Of a DNA stretch of 64,000 nucleotides, positions 30,952-41,141 are shown one piece after another (within the stretch, counting starts at the first letter, position 1; each line of letters starts with the position of its first letter). This DNA is from Helicobacter pylori (GTDB lineage: Bacteria > Campylobacterota > Campylobacteria > Campylobacterales > Helicobacteraceae). The notes beneath the pieces were generated by a model, which made no database searches, was not told the DNA's origin, and saw only the letters and a list, made by a program, of their open reading frames with translations. The position numbers and the translations under genes were made by a program. The DNA lies in assembly GCA_008032955.1 (NCBI GenBank), contig CP032046.1:992001-1056000 (forward strand). Reading direction: 5' to 3'.

Positions 30952-33570
30952 TTATGGTTGTTCTAACAAGTCCAATTCTTGCTTAATTTTACTTTCTTTT
31001 TCTAAAAGCGTTTTTAAACTCTCTTTGGCTTTTTCTAGCACGCTTTTAGGCGCGTTTTTGACAAAATTTTCATTGTGCAAATTGAGTTTTAGTTTTTCTT
31101 TTTCCAGTTTTTCTAGCTGCTTTTTTAAACGAGCAATGAGCGGGCTTAAATCAAGATTTTCTAAATTTGCATAAGTTTGGCAAAATTCCCCCACATCGCT
31201 CACGCTTTTTAAAGGCTTATAAGTTATCACGCTGACTTTTTCTAATTTCGCTAATTTTTGGGCGTAAGTTTGCAAACGCTCTGTGTTTTCTATTTTTTCC
31301 CTTAATCCCACGCTCGCTTCTTTTAAAACAATCGGTGGGGTTTCTAGCATGATTTTCAAACGCCTTAAAGACACGATGCAATCTTTGATCACTTCAAATT
31401 CATGCTCTAATTTTTCATCTTGCGCCAAATCTTTAGGGTAAGGCATGACCATGATAGATTCAGTGTTTTCTAGATCCGTGTTACTGAGCTTGTGGTATAA
31501 AGACTCGCTGATAAAGGGCATGAAAGGGTGCAAGAGTTTTAAAGCCTCTTTTAACACGCTCCCTAATTCGTCTATCGCTTCACTTTCCACTTTAGAAAAT
31601 TCAATGAACCAATCGCAAAATTCCCCCCACAAAAAGCGGTATAACAAAGTCGTCGCATCATTAAAACGATAATTATCTAAAGCGTTACGAACCTCTTTAG
31701 TAACAAGATTCAAGCGCGATTTCGCATAACGCCCCAAAGGCGTTTGGTATTCGTTCAAATGTTCTCTGTCTTTGAAAGCTTCTTGTTTGAGTTTCAAATA
31801 ACTCACCGCATTGAAAAGCTTGTTGGCAAAATTCTTGTTATTTTCTAAATGCGTAGTGGAAAGCTTGATGTCCCTACCCGTAGCGCACAAATTGGCTAAA
31901 GTGAAGCGCAGGCTATCTGCACCGTATTTTTCTATCATCTCTAAAGGATCTATCACATTACCTTTAGATTTGCTCATTTTTTCACCCTTTTCGTCCCTAA
32001 CCAAGGCGTGCAGATAAATATCTTTAAAGGGCAATTCGCCTAAAAGCGACTCGCTGCAAAAAAGCATTCTGGCCACCCAAAAAAAGAGGATGTCAAACCC
32101 GGTAATGAGCGTGGTGTTAGGGTAGAAATCTTTCAAATCGTTTTCATTAAACAAACCGCTTTTTTCTTGCCCCCACCCCAAAGTAGAGAACGCCCATAGC
32201 CCTGAACTAAACCATGTGTCTAACACATCTTTATCTTGCTCTAATTTTTCACTCTTACAAGTAGGGCAATTTAAAGGGGTATCAAGGCTTACGAACTGGT
32301 GGTTATTCTCGCAAGTAAACACCGGTATTTGATGCCCCCAAAACAATTGCCTGCTGATACACCAAGGGCGTAATTCCCTCATCCAAGCGTTATAATTATT
32401 GATCCAATTAGAAGGGTAGAATCGCGCTAAACTTTGTTGGATTTTTTCAATAGAACTTTGAGCGATTTCAGGCTTGACAAACCATTGCTTAGACACATAA
32501 GGTTCTACCACGTTATGACAACGATAGCAATGCCCCACTTGATGCGTGTGCTCTTCTATCTTTTCCAATAAGGCGTTTTCTTTTAATCTTTCTACGACCT
32601 TATCTCTAGCTTCTAATCGTTCTAAATTTTCAAACTCCCCGCAATGCGCGTTTAAAATCCCCTTTTCATCAAAGATTTTAATCATTTCCAAATGGTGGCG
32701 TTTGCCCACTTCATAATCGTTAAAATCATGCCCAGGGGTAACTTTCACACACCCTGTGCCAAACTCCATTTCCACATGTGCATCAGCGATAATAGGGATT
32801 GTGCGATTGATTAAAGGCAGTATCGCTTTTTGCCCCACCAGATGCTTGTATCTTTCATCGTTAGGATTGACCATAAGCGCGCTATCGCCAAACAAAGTTT
32901 CAGGGCGTGTGGTAGCCACCACTAAATAATCTTTTTGATTTTCTAAATAATATCTAATATAATACAACGCCCCCTTACGCTCTTCATACTCCACTTCAAT
33001 ATCGCTCAACGCCCCATCTTTAGTGCACCAATTCACCATGTAGTTATCTTGAATAATGAGACCTTGTTCATACCATTTCAAAAACGCCATTTTGACCGCT
33101 CTTTGCAAGCCCTTATCCATCGTGAAACGAGTCCTAGAAAAGGCCGCGCTCACGCCTAAATGCTTCATTTGCTCTAAAATCGCTCCTCCGCTCTTTTCTT
33201 TCCACTCCCACACTTTTTGGATAAATTTTTCACGCCCTAAATCCTCTTTTTTAATCCCTTGATTTAAAAGCTGCTTTTCTACAACATTTTGCGTCGCAAT
33301 GCCGGCGTGATCAAGCCCTGGCTGATACAAGGTCTTATACCCGTCCATGCGCTTATAACGCGCTAAAATATCTTGCAAGCTTAAAGTTAAAGCATGCCCT
33401 ATGTGTAAAATACCGGTCACATTAGGAGGGGGCATCATCAAGCAAAATCGTTTGCCTTTTTCTTGGATTTTTTCATTGCCATTGATTTCAAAATACCCCC
33501 TATGAGAGCAAATTTCATAAATCTTTTTTTCTATTTCTTTAGGTTGGTAAGTGGTGGGTTCTTGTTTCAT
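30952..33570 (-). CDS. valS: Valyl-tRNA synthetase
   Basis: The 872-residue class I synthetase contains PPPNVTGILHIGHAL (the HIGH motif), the editing domain (about 180-330) with TTRPETLFGDSALMV, the KMSKSKGNVIDP motif, the anticodon-binding domain and a C-terminal coiled coil ending in LLEQP. Length is normal. Its upstream region carries three tandem AGGA-containing repeats. Confidence 0.97.
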   Translation of the reverse strand: MKQEPTTYQPKEIEKKIYEICSHRGYFEINGNEKIQEKGKRFCLMMPPPNVTGILHIGHALTLSLQDILARYKRMDGYKTLYQPGLDHAGIATQNVVEKQLLNQGIKKEDLGREKFIQKVWEWKEKSGGAILEQMKHLGVSAAFSRTRFTMDKGLQRAVKMAFLKWYEQGLIIQDNYMVNWCTKDGALSDIEVEYEERKGALYYIRYYLENQKDYLVVATTRPETLFGDSALMVNPNDERYKHLVGQKAILPLINRTIPIIADAHVEMEFGTGCVKVTPGHDFNDYEVGKRHHLEMIKIFDEKGILNAHCGEFENLERLEARDKVVERLKENALLEKIEEHTHQVGHCYRCHNVVEPYVSKQWFVKPEIAQSSIEKIQQSLARFYPSNWINNYNAWMRELRPWCISRQLFWGHQIPVFTCENNHQFVSLDTPLNCPTCKSEKLEQDKDVLDTWFSSGLWAFSTLGWGQEKSGLFNENDLKDFYPNTTLITGFDILFFWVARMLFCSESLLGELPFKDIYLHALVRDEKGEKMSKSKGNVIDPLEMIEKYGADSLRFTLANLCATGRDIKLSTTHLENNKNFANKLFNAVSYLKLKQEAFKDREHLNEYQTPLGRYAKSRLNLVTKEVRNALDNYRFNDATTLLYRFLWGEFCDWFIEFSKVESEAIDELGSVLKEALKLLHPFMPFISESLYHKLSNTDLENTESIMVMPYPKDLAQDEKLEHEFEVIKDCIVSLRRLKIMLETPPIVLKEASVGLREKIENTERLQTYAQKLAKLEKVSVITYKPLKSVSDVGEFCQTYANLENLDLSPLIARLKKQLEKLEKEKLKLNLHNENFVKNAPKSVLEKAKESLKTLLEKESKIKQELDLLEQP

Positions 33571-33610
33571 TATTTTCCTAAATTTTCCTAAATTTTCCTA
33601 AATTATCTTA
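33571..33610 (-). repeat. Tandem 10-bp repeat with three SD-like AGGA copies before valS
   Basis: The plus strand has TATTTTCCTA, AATTTTCCTA, AATTTTCCTA and a decayed AATTATCTTA in a row. In the valS direction this is TAGGAAAATT three times with a 10-base period, ending directly before the ATG. Each unit contains an AGGA that can act as a Shine-Dalgarno, so only the one or two nearest can be at working distance. Confidence 0.85.
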
Positions 33611-33731
33611 AAATAGAGCGTTCTTTCAAAAATGGTTGGTTTTTGGAACGCCTTTTGCTTTTACGCTTTTAATTGTTGCGTATTTTTTCAAAATTATACA
33701 ACAAAGCATTTAAATTAAAAAGGATAGTCCA

Positions 33732-34139
33732 GTGAATTACTTTTTAAAAGCCCCTATTTTAGGATTTGAGCATATTAGTGAAGTGCGTTTGGAAAAAATT
33801 GATTCCTTATTCAGCCGATTGGTTAGTCAAACGAACTCGCCCATGGCGTTGGATATGGTTTTAGTGAATCCCTATTGTTTGAGGAAATACAGCTTTGTGA
33901 TACCCAAATACATAGAATTACTGCTAGAATTAGATTCTCATTCCAAAGTAGAGGTGTATTGCGTGGTCGTGTTGCAAAAAAATTTAGAAGATTCTATGGT
34001 TAATTTCTTAGCCCCCTTAGTGTTTAATTCCAAAAATGGCTTTGGCGCTCAAGTGGCGCTTTCTATGATGGATTATCCGGATTTTGGCTTTAGGGATCCT
34101 TTGAAAAGCTTTGTGGTTAAAGAAAGAGAACGAGCTTAA
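33732..34139 (+). CDS. fliW: Flagellar assembly factor FliW
   Basis: FliW binds flagellin and CsrA and couples flagellin level to its translation. The 135-residue product has the FliW pattern APILGFEHISEVRLEKID at the start and a C-terminal VFNSKNGFGAQVALSMMDYP. H. pylori has two FliW paralogs; I cannot tell from the sequence alone which numbering applies. The start is GTG with AAGGA upstream. It is divergent from valS and precedes murG by 11 bases. Confidence 0.88.
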   Translation: MNYFLKAPILGFEHISEVRLEKIDSLFSRLVSQTNSPMALDMVLVNPYCLRKYSFVIPKYIELLLELDSHSKVEVYCVVVLQKNLEDSMVNFLAPLVFNSKNGFGAQVALSMMDYPDFGFRDPLKSFVVKERERA

Positions 34140-34150
34140 GGATTTTTAGC

Positions 34151-35212
34151 ATGAAATTCGCTCTTACAGGGGGAGGCACAGGGGGGCATCTCTCTATCGC
34201 TAAAGCCTTAGCCATAGAATTAGAAAAACAAGGCATAGAGGCTATTTATTTAGGCTCCACTTATGGGCAAGATAGAGAATGGTTTGAAAACAGCCCCCTG
34301 TTTAGCGAACGCTATTTTTTCAACACGCAAGGCGTGGTCAATAAAAGCTTTTTTAAAAAAATAGGCTCTTTATTCTTGCAAGCTAAAGCCGCTTTTAAGG
34401 CTAAAGAAATTTTAAAAAAACACCAGATCACGCACACCATTAGCGTGGGAGGGTTTAGTGCAGGGCCGGCGAGTTTTGCAAGCTTGCTCAATCACATACC
34501 CCTTTATATCCATGAACAAAATGCGATTAAAGGCTCTCTTAACCGCTACCTTTCCCCCAAAGCTAAAGCGGTGTTTTCAAGCTATGCGTTTAAAGATAAG
34601 GGTCATCATGTTTTAACCTCCTATCCCGTGCAAAACGCTTTTTTTGATTTCGCTAGGACTCGAACTGAAATCAAGCATATCTTATTTTTAGGCGGTTCGC
34701 AAGGGGCAAAAGCGATCAATGAGTTTGCGTTATTAAACGCTCCTAAACTCACCAAACAAGGGATTAAAATCACGCACATTTGCGGTCCCAATTCTTATGA
34801 ACAAGTGCGTTTTTTTTACCAGGAATTAGGGCTGTTGGACAAGGTAGAATTGTTCGCTTTCCACAACAACATCACAGAAGTCATGCATAGAGCGGATTTG
34901 TGTGTGAGCAGAGCCGGAGCGAGTAGCGTGTGGGAATTGTGCTCCAATGGCTTACCCACGATTTTTATCCCCTACCCTTTTGCGAGCAATAACCACCAGT
35001 ATTACAATGTCTTAGAATTTGAAAAAGAAAACCTATGCTATGTTGTGCCTCAAAATGAATTGTTACCCAAAAAGCTCTTTGAAGTCATTAGAAAGCTCAA
35101 CCAAAAAGACGATCAAGGCAATAAAAACCTAACCACTATCAGCGCCAAATTGCAACAAAAAATCGCTAAAGACGGCGCAAAAACCATTATTGAAAGGATC
35201 TTAAGCGCTTAA
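34151..35212 (+). CDS. murG: UDP-GlcNAc:lipid I transferase MurG
   Basis: MurG adds GlcNAc to lipid I at the inner membrane face to make lipid II. The 353-residue product starts MKFALTGGGTGGHLSIAKAL (the GGTGGH motif), has a second nucleotide-sugar site with FLGGSQGAKAINEF, and SRAGASSVWELCSNGLPTIF near residue 255. Length is normal. Confidence 0.97.
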   Translation: MKFALTGGGTGGHLSIAKALAIELEKQGIEAIYLGSTYGQDREWFENSPLFSERYFFNTQGVVNKSFFKKIGSLFLQAKAAFKAKEILKKHQITHTISVGGFSAGPASFASLLNHIPLYIHEQNAIKGSLNRYLSPKAKAVFSSYAFKDKGHHVLTSYPVQNAFFDFARTRTEIKHILFLGGSQGAKAINEFALLNAPKLTKQGIKITHICGPNSYEQVRFFYQELGLLDKVELFAFHNNITEVMHRADLCVSRAGASSVWELCSNGLPTIFIPYPFASNNHQYYNVLEFEKENLCYVVPQNELLPKKLFEVIRKLNQKDDQGNKNLTTISAKLQQKIAKDGAKTIIERILSA

Positions 35213-35329
35213 AATAGCCCATTAATAGCCCATTTAATCAACAATTAAGCGACCAACCACTAAACTTAAGCGATAAATAAGATAAAATTTAGGATAGCTC
35301 AAATCTTTTAAAAAGAAAAGGATAACCCC

Positions 35330-37417
35330 TTGCAAAACTTTGTTTTTAATAAAAAATGGCTTATCTGTTCTAGCCTACTCCCCTTATTTTTTCTCAATCC
35401 CTTAGTGGCAGAAGATGATGGGTTTTTTATGGGGGTGAGTTATCAAACTTCTCTAGCCGTTCAAAGGGTGGATAATTCAGGGCTTAATGCTAGTCAAGAC
35501 GCATCCACTTACATCCGCCAAAACGCTATCGCTCTAGAATCTGCAGCAGTGCCTTTAGCCTATTATTTAGAAGCGATGGGCCAACAAACCAGAGTTTTAA
35601 TGCAAATGCTCTGCCCTGATCCTTCTAAAAGATGTTTGCTCTATGCAGGGGGCTATCAAAACGGGCAAAATAATAATGGCGATACAGGCAACAACCCCCC
35701 AAGAGGCAATGTCAATGCCACTTTTGATATGCAATCTCTAGTCAATAATTTAAACAAGCTCACCCAACTCATCGGCGAGACTTTAATCCGTAACCCTGAA
35801 AACCTTCCTAACGCCAAAGTCTTTAATGTCAAATTTGGCAATCAAAGCACCGTTATTGCATTGCCTGAGGGTCTAGCCGATGTTATGAACGCTCTCAATG
35901 ACGATATTACCACCGCTTTAACCACGCTCTGGTATAACCAAACCTTAACGAATAAATCTTTTAATAGCGGTAATTCCGTGAATTTTAGCCCTGAAGTCTT
36001 GCAACACCTTTTACAAGACGGCTTAGCCACAGCAAGCAACAATCAAACCATTTGCAGCACTCAAAACCAATGCACCGCTACCAATGAAGCTAAATCTATC
36101 GCTCAAAACGCCCAAAACATCTTCCAGGCTTTAATGCAAGCAGGGATTTTAGGGGGCTTAGCGAACGAAAAGCAATTTGGCTTCACTTACAACAAAGCCC
36201 CTAATGGCAGCGATTCCCAACAAGGCTACCAAAGCTTTAGCGGCCCGGGTTATTACACTAAAAATGACAGCACCACGCAAGCACCCTTAAAAGAATTACC
36301 CGCTGGAGCGACAATTGGATCAGGCAATGGCCAATACACCTACCACCCTAGCTCGGCAGTCTATTATTTAGCCGATAGCATCATCGCTAATGGCATCACC
36401 GCTTCTATGATTTTTTCAGGCATGCAAAATTTCGCCAATAAAGCCGCTAAACTGACAGGCACTTCAAGCTATAACCAGATGCAAGATGCGATCAACTATG
36501 GGGAAAGCTTGCTCAATAACACCGTATCGTATGGGGATTTCATCACCAATTGGGTCGCCCCCTATTTGGATTTAAATAACAAAGGTTTGAATTTCTTGCC
36601 TAACTATGGGGGGCAATTGAATGGTGCTAACAGTCAAACCCCACAATTAACCCCACAACAAGCCCAACAAGAACAAAAAGTCATCATGAACCAACTAGAG
36701 CAAGCCACAAACGCCCCCACCCCCGCACAAATAGACAGGATCTTAGCCAACCCCTATTCCCCCACGGCAAAAACTTTAATGGCTTATGGGCTTTATCGCT
36801 CTAAAGCAGTGATTGGCGGGGTGATTGATGAAATGCAAACTAAAGTGAATCAAGTCTATCAAATGGGCTTTGCTAGGAATTTTTTGGAGCATAACTCTAA
36901 TTCTAATAACATGAACGGCTTTGGCGTGAAAATAGGCTATAAGCAATTCTTTGGCAAAAAGCGCATGTTTGGGCTTAGGTATTATGGCTTTTATGATTTT
37001 GGTTACGCTCAATTTGGCTCAAACCCCTCTTTAGTGAAAGCCACTCTCTCTAGCTATGGAGCAGGCACAGACTTTCTTTATAATGTTTTTACCCGAAAAA
37101 GGGGGACTGAAGCGATAGATATAGGTTTTTTTGCCGGCATCCAACTGGCAGGGCAAACCTGGAAAACGAATTTTTTAGATCAAGTGGATGGCAACCATCT
37201 TAAACCTAAGGACACTTCTTTCCAATTCCTTTTTGATTTAGGGATAAGGACTAATTTTTCCAAAATCGCTCATCAAAAAAGATCTCGTTTTTCTCAAGGG
37301 GTAGAATTTGGCCTTAAAATACCGGTGCTTTATCACACCTATTACCAATCAGAAGGCGTTACAGCGAAGTATAGAAGAGCCTTTAGTTTTTATGTGGGCT
37401 ACAACATAGGCTTTTGA
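35330..37417 (+). CDS. hopI: Outer-membrane protein HopI
   Basis: The 695-residue protein has a signal peptide (up to about LVAEDDG), a large variable surface region with two Cys pairs (around 110 and 270), and the conserved Hop-family C-terminal beta-barrel with GFGVKIGYKQFFGKKR, LRYYGFYDFGYA and a terminal aromatic residue (FYVGYNIGF). I place it as HopI from its position directly before the larger HopL gene. It starts at TTG, with AAAAGGA about eight bases upstream. The Hop family includes porins and adhesins; its ligand is unknown. Confidence 0.9.
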   Translation: MQNFVFNKKWLICSSLLPLFFLNPLVAEDDGFFMGVSYQTSLAVQRVDNSGLNASQDASTYIRQNAIALESAAVPLAYYLEAMGQQTRVLMQMLCPDPSKRCLLYAGGYQNGQNNNGDTGNNPPRGNVNATFDMQSLVNNLNKLTQLIGETLIRNPENLPNAKVFNVKFGNQSTVIALPEGLADVMNALNDDITTALTTLWYNQTLTNKSFNSGNSVNFSPEVLQHLLQDGLATASNNQTICSTQNQCTATNEAKSIAQNAQNIFQALMQAGILGGLANEKQFGFTYNKAPNGSDSQQGYQSFSGPGYYTKNDSTTQAPLKELPAGATIGSGNGQYTYHPSSAVYYLADSIIANGITASMIFSGMQNFANKAAKLTGTSSYNQMQDAINYGESLLNNTVSYGDFITNWVAPYLDLNNKGLNFLPNYGGQLNGANSQTPQLTPQQAQQEQKVIMNQLEQATNAPTPAQIDRILANPYSPTAKTLMAYGLYRSKAVIGGVIDEMQTKVNQVYQMGFARNFLEHNSNSNNMNGFGVKIGYKQFFGKKRMFGLRYYGFYDFGYAQFGSNPSLVKATLSSYGAGTDFLYNVFTRKRGTEAIDIGFFAGIQLAGQTWKTNFLDQVDGNHLKPKDTSFQFLFDLGIRTNFSKIAHQKRSRFSQGVEFGLKIPVLYHTYYQSEGVTAKYRRAFSFYVGYNIGF

Positions 37418-37439
37418 TTAAACAAAATAAGGGAAAAAT

Positions 37440-40400
37440 ATGATAAAAAAAGCTAGAAAATTCATACCATTCTTTTTAATTGGCTCTCTCTTAGCTGAAG
37501 ACAATGGCTGGTATATGTCTGTAGGCTATCAAATCGGTGGCACGCAACAATTCATCAATAACAAACAACTTTTAGAAAATCAAAACATCATCAACAGCGT
37601 AACCCAAAGCGCGATCAATATTGCAGGGCCTACTACCGGTTTAATCACTTTAAGCTCTCAAAGCGTCATTGACGCTTTAGGCTATGGCGTGAGTAACACG
37701 GTGGGCAACCAATTAGAGGGCATTTCTAATATCCTAAATCAAATTGGCAAAAGAAAAGACTTTTATTCTAGCCGTCAAATCTCTAGCATTTCCCAACAAA
37801 TCATAGGGTTTAAAGGAAGCTCTGATCCCTTAAAAGCCCACTCTTCACAAATCACAGCCAAACTCCTTTCCAACACCCAAAGCGCATTTGATCAGGGCAT
37901 CGCGCTAAGCACTAGCATCATTAGCTCTATCAATAGCCTTAATCCCAGCAACAACACCAAAGAAGTCAAAGCCCAGCTCCAAAACACCGCGCAATCCATG
38001 GCAGAATTATTGCAACAAATTGAACACAGCATCACTAAAACCACTAGCACCACTTATGTGCAATCCTTACTCTCCAATCTAACCGATGCGGTGAATGCCT
38101 CTAGCAATAATACCGCTTATGTGAGCGCTCTTGTTAACGCTTTAAACACTTTAGGGGTGGGGGTTTTCCCCACCACAACCTCAACGCATGTGGTGTTAAA
38201 CCCACCGGGACAAGTCGTATTCTATCCAGCTAATTCCATTTTAGGCTCTACTTCTTCAAACAGCAACAACCAACAACAATACAACAACACCCTTTTAATG
38301 AACACTTTACAAGGGACATTAAGCGCTAATAATCAAATTAACCCCAATGGTTGCGCCAATCAAGTCCAGTGTTTGGAGCAATTTATCCAAAATTTAAACC
38401 CTTTAACCACAACCCCCACTTCAAACAACCAAGCCAACCAAAAAGTCCAAGCCATCGCTCAAAAGCTTCAAAGTATTGCTATCAACGCTTTAGACAACAA
38501 TGCGATCAACAACACCACCTATAATTTAAACAACTTGCACAACGCTTTGAATTTCCAAGCCTATGAAAGCACGATAACACAATACAATAACGCTTTAAAA
38601 CAAATTTCTTGGATCAGTTTTAGCGAGCCTAAAAACCTGCTCAAAAACACTTCCAATAACTACCAAATCGGCACCGTTACCAACGCTCAAGGGCAAAATA
38701 TCAGCGCCTATGATTGCATGACCGCTACCGGAAGCCTTTCTAGCGATGCTTCTAGCGGGATTTCATGCTCAGCCACAAGCTCTACAAGCTCCACAAATGG
38801 CTCTACAAACAGTTTTGACAATTCTTTAGTCGCTACCTCCAAAATCCAAACCATCAACGGCAAAGAGCAGATCGGCGTGAATTCTTTCAACTTGGTTTCT
38901 CAAGTGTGGAGCGTTTATAATTCTTTAAAAACTTCAGAAGAAAATTTGCAAAAAAACGCCAAGATATTATGCGCTAATGGATCATCATCTGGGACAAGCT
39001 CATGCGGCAACTCTAGGGGTTTGAGTATCAGCGGGAACGCCCAATTGCAAAACATTTTAAGCTCTACTAATGGGACTAACACTACCGCTCAAGCTAAAAG
39101 CAACGCTCCCAAACTGAAAGCGATGGTGGTTGTGAATAACGAAGAAGAAGCTAAAACAACCAATTTAGCTCAAAGCAGTGGGACGACCACTCAATCTCCT
39201 AACAGCACGGTGATGGGAGCTTTAAACACCGTATTGCAAAATGTCAGCAATTTCCAACAAAGCATTCAAAGCGCTTTTCAAAACCAAGAAAGTAATATCC
39301 AAGCATGGGCGAATGCGATTTATAACACTAATGGGAGTCAGTCGCAAGAGATGACTCCTAACAATAACCAAAATTTACGCATCCAATTAAGAGCGAATTT
39401 CTACCAGCTCATCAATACCATTAACCAACAAGTGCCTACAGACATGAACACTTTAATTAATCAAAGCCAGCAAAACCAACAAACAAGCGGAGCAATAAAT
39501 AACAATCCATGCGCAAATGGAATGGATGGGAGTAATAATACCAATTGGTGCTATCAGCAGTGGTCCGATTCTAAGGCTTATTACAGCGGGTTGCAAAGCG
39601 CTTTAGGGTACACGACAAGTGCAACAACTCAAAGCGGCAATGGCATAAACAATACCACCTACAACGTCCAACAAATCACGCTCACTAGTAATGGTTTGCT
39701 CAATCAAATTATCACAAATCTTAAGGGCGTTAATGGTAATGGTGGAAATAATGGGGGAAGCAGTGGAGGCGGAAATGGCACTAGTCAAATCACTACAGCC
39801 TACCAGATGCTCACAGATGCTAGTGATGGGAAATTAGGGACTTATACTAATAACGCCTACCAAACATGCACCAACGGAGCGAATGGAAATAGCAGTAATT
39901 GCTACACCCCCAACAAACAACAAAGCGCCACCACCGCAAACACAGCCACCGCAACCGACAGCAATTTACAAAAAGTCTATAATGACGCCCAAAAAATAGC
40001 CAACATTATCGCCAGCTCTGGGAATAATAAAGGCGTTGAAAACGGCTTAAAACAATTCTTTGAAGCGTTAAAAAGTAATAGCAGTAGTCTCAGTAATTTG
40101 TGTAGTGGTAGTAGCGGTAGTAATGGTAGTAGTAATTGCACCGGTGAGCTTATCAACCTTTTAGGGGCAATCCCCACCAATGGGGTGAGCGATACGAACA
40201 ATTTAATCCATTTGATCACCGAATTCATCAAAACCGCCGGGTTTATCCAAAATAATGATAATAGTGTATCTACTAGTCTTACAAGCGCTTTTCAAGCGAT
40301 TACGAGCGCTATTTCTCAAGGGTTTCAAGCCTTGCAAAACGATATTAGCCCTAATGCGATTTTAACCTTGCTCCAAGAAATCACTTCTAACACCACCACC

Positions 40401-41126
40401 ATTCAGTCATTCTCGCAAACCTTACGGCAGCTTTTAGGGGATAAAACCTTCTTTATGGTGCAACAAAAACTCATTGATGCGATGATTAATGCTAGAAATC
40501 AGGTTCAAAACGCGCAAAATCAAGCCAATAACTACGGCTCCCAACCCGTTTTAAGCCAGTATGCGGCCGCTAAAAGCACCCAATACGGCATGAGCAATGG
40601 CTTAGGGGTTGGCATAGGCTATAAATACTTCTTTGGTAAGGCTAGGAAATTGGGCCTTAGGCATTATTTTTTCTTTGATTACGGCTTTAGTGAAATAGGC
40701 CTAGCCAATCAAAGCGTGAAAGCAAATATCTTTGCTTATGGGGTAGGCACGGATTTTTTATGGAACTTGTTTAGGAGGACTTACAACACTAAGGCGTTGA
40801 ATTTTGGGCTGTTTGCTGGGGTCCAACTGGGCGGTGCGACTTGGCTTAGCTCTTTAAGGCAACAAATCATTGACAATTGGGGGAACGCCAATGACATCCA
40901 TTCAACGAATTTTCAAGTGGCGCTGAATTTTGGGGTGCGCACCAACTTCGCGGAGTTTAAGCGTTTTGCTAAGAAATTCCACAATCAAGGGGTTATAAGC
41001 CAAAAGAGCGTGGAATTTGGGATCAAAGTGCCTCTCATCAATCAAGCGTATTTGAGAAGCGCTGGGGCTGATGTGAGCTACAGGAGGCTTTATACTTTCT
41101 ATATCAATTACATCATGGGGTTTTAA
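37440..41126 (+). CDS. hopL: Outer-membrane protein HopL
   Basis: A 1228-residue Hop protein, about twice the usual family size. It has a signal peptide (to about SLLAEDNG), a very long passenger rich in Asn, Ser, Thr and Gln with Gly/Asn/Ser runs (GGNNGGSSGGGNG near residue 770, SGSSGSNGSSNC near 890), several Cys pairs, and the conserved beta-barrel end (GVGIGYKYFFGKARKL, LRHYFFFDYGF, final FYINYIMGF). It lies 22 bases after hopI in the same direction and shares the barrel with it, so the two probably arose by duplication. No phase-variable repeat was seen at its start. Confidence 0.92.
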   Translation: MIKKARKFIPFFLIGSLLAEDNGWYMSVGYQIGGTQQFINNKQLLENQNIINSVTQSAINIAGPTTGLITLSSQSVIDALGYGVSNTVGNQLEGISNILNQIGKRKDFYSSRQISSISQQIIGFKGSSDPLKAHSSQITAKLLSNTQSAFDQGIALSTSIISSINSLNPSNNTKEVKAQLQNTAQSMAELLQQIEHSITKTTSTTYVQSLLSNLTDAVNASSNNTAYVSALVNALNTLGVGVFPTTTSTHVVLNPPGQVVFYPANSILGSTSSNSNNQQQYNNTLLMNTLQGTLSANNQINPNGCANQVQCLEQFIQNLNPLTTTPTSNNQANQKVQAIAQKLQSIAINALDNNAINNTTYNLNNLHNALNFQAYESTITQYNNALKQISWISFSEPKNLLKNTSNNYQIGTVTNAQGQNISAYDCMTATGSLSSDASSGISCSATSSTSSTNGSTNSFDNSLVATSKIQTINGKEQIGVNSFNLVSQVWSVYNSLKTSEENLQKNAKILCANGSSSGTSSCGNSRGLSISGNAQLQNILSSTNGTNTTAQAKSNAPKLKAMVVVNNEEEAKTTNLAQSSGTTTQSPNSTVMGALNTVLQNVSNFQQSIQSAFQNQESNIQAWANAIYNTNGSQSQEMTPNNNQNLRIQLRANFYQLINTINQQVPTDMNTLINQSQQNQQTSGAINNNPCANGMDGSNNTNWCYQQWSDSKAYYSGLQSALGYTTSATTQSGNGINNTTYNVQQITLTSNGLLNQIITNLKGVNGNGGNNGGSSGGGNGTSQITTAYQMLTDASDGKLGTYTNNAYQTCTNGANGNSSNCYTPNKQQSATTANTATATDSNLQKVYNDAQKIANIIASSGNNKGVENGLKQFFEALKSNSSSLSNLCSGSSGSNGSSNCTGELINLLGAIPTNGVSDTNNLIHLITEFIKTAGFIQNNDNSVSTSLTSAFQAITSAISQGFQALQNDISPNAILTLLQEITSNTTTIQSFSQTLRQLLGDKTFFMVQQKLIDAMINARNQVQNAQNQANNYGSQPVLSQYAAAKSTQYGMSNGLGVGIGYKYFFGKARKLGLRHYFFFDYGFSEIGLANQSVKANIFAYGVGTDFLWNLFRRTYNTKALNFGLFAGVQLGGATWLSSLRQQIIDNWGNANDIHSTNFQVALNFGVRTNFAEFKRFAKKFHNQGVISQKSVEFGIKVPLINQAYLRSAGADVSYRRLYTFYINYIMGF

Positions 41127-41141
41127 AAAAGGGGTGCATCA

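Noticed and set aside
35330..41126. CRISPR-like or simple tandem repeats in hopI/hopL
   Set aside because: The repeats are codon-level Asn/Ser/Gly runs in coding sequence, without regular spacers.
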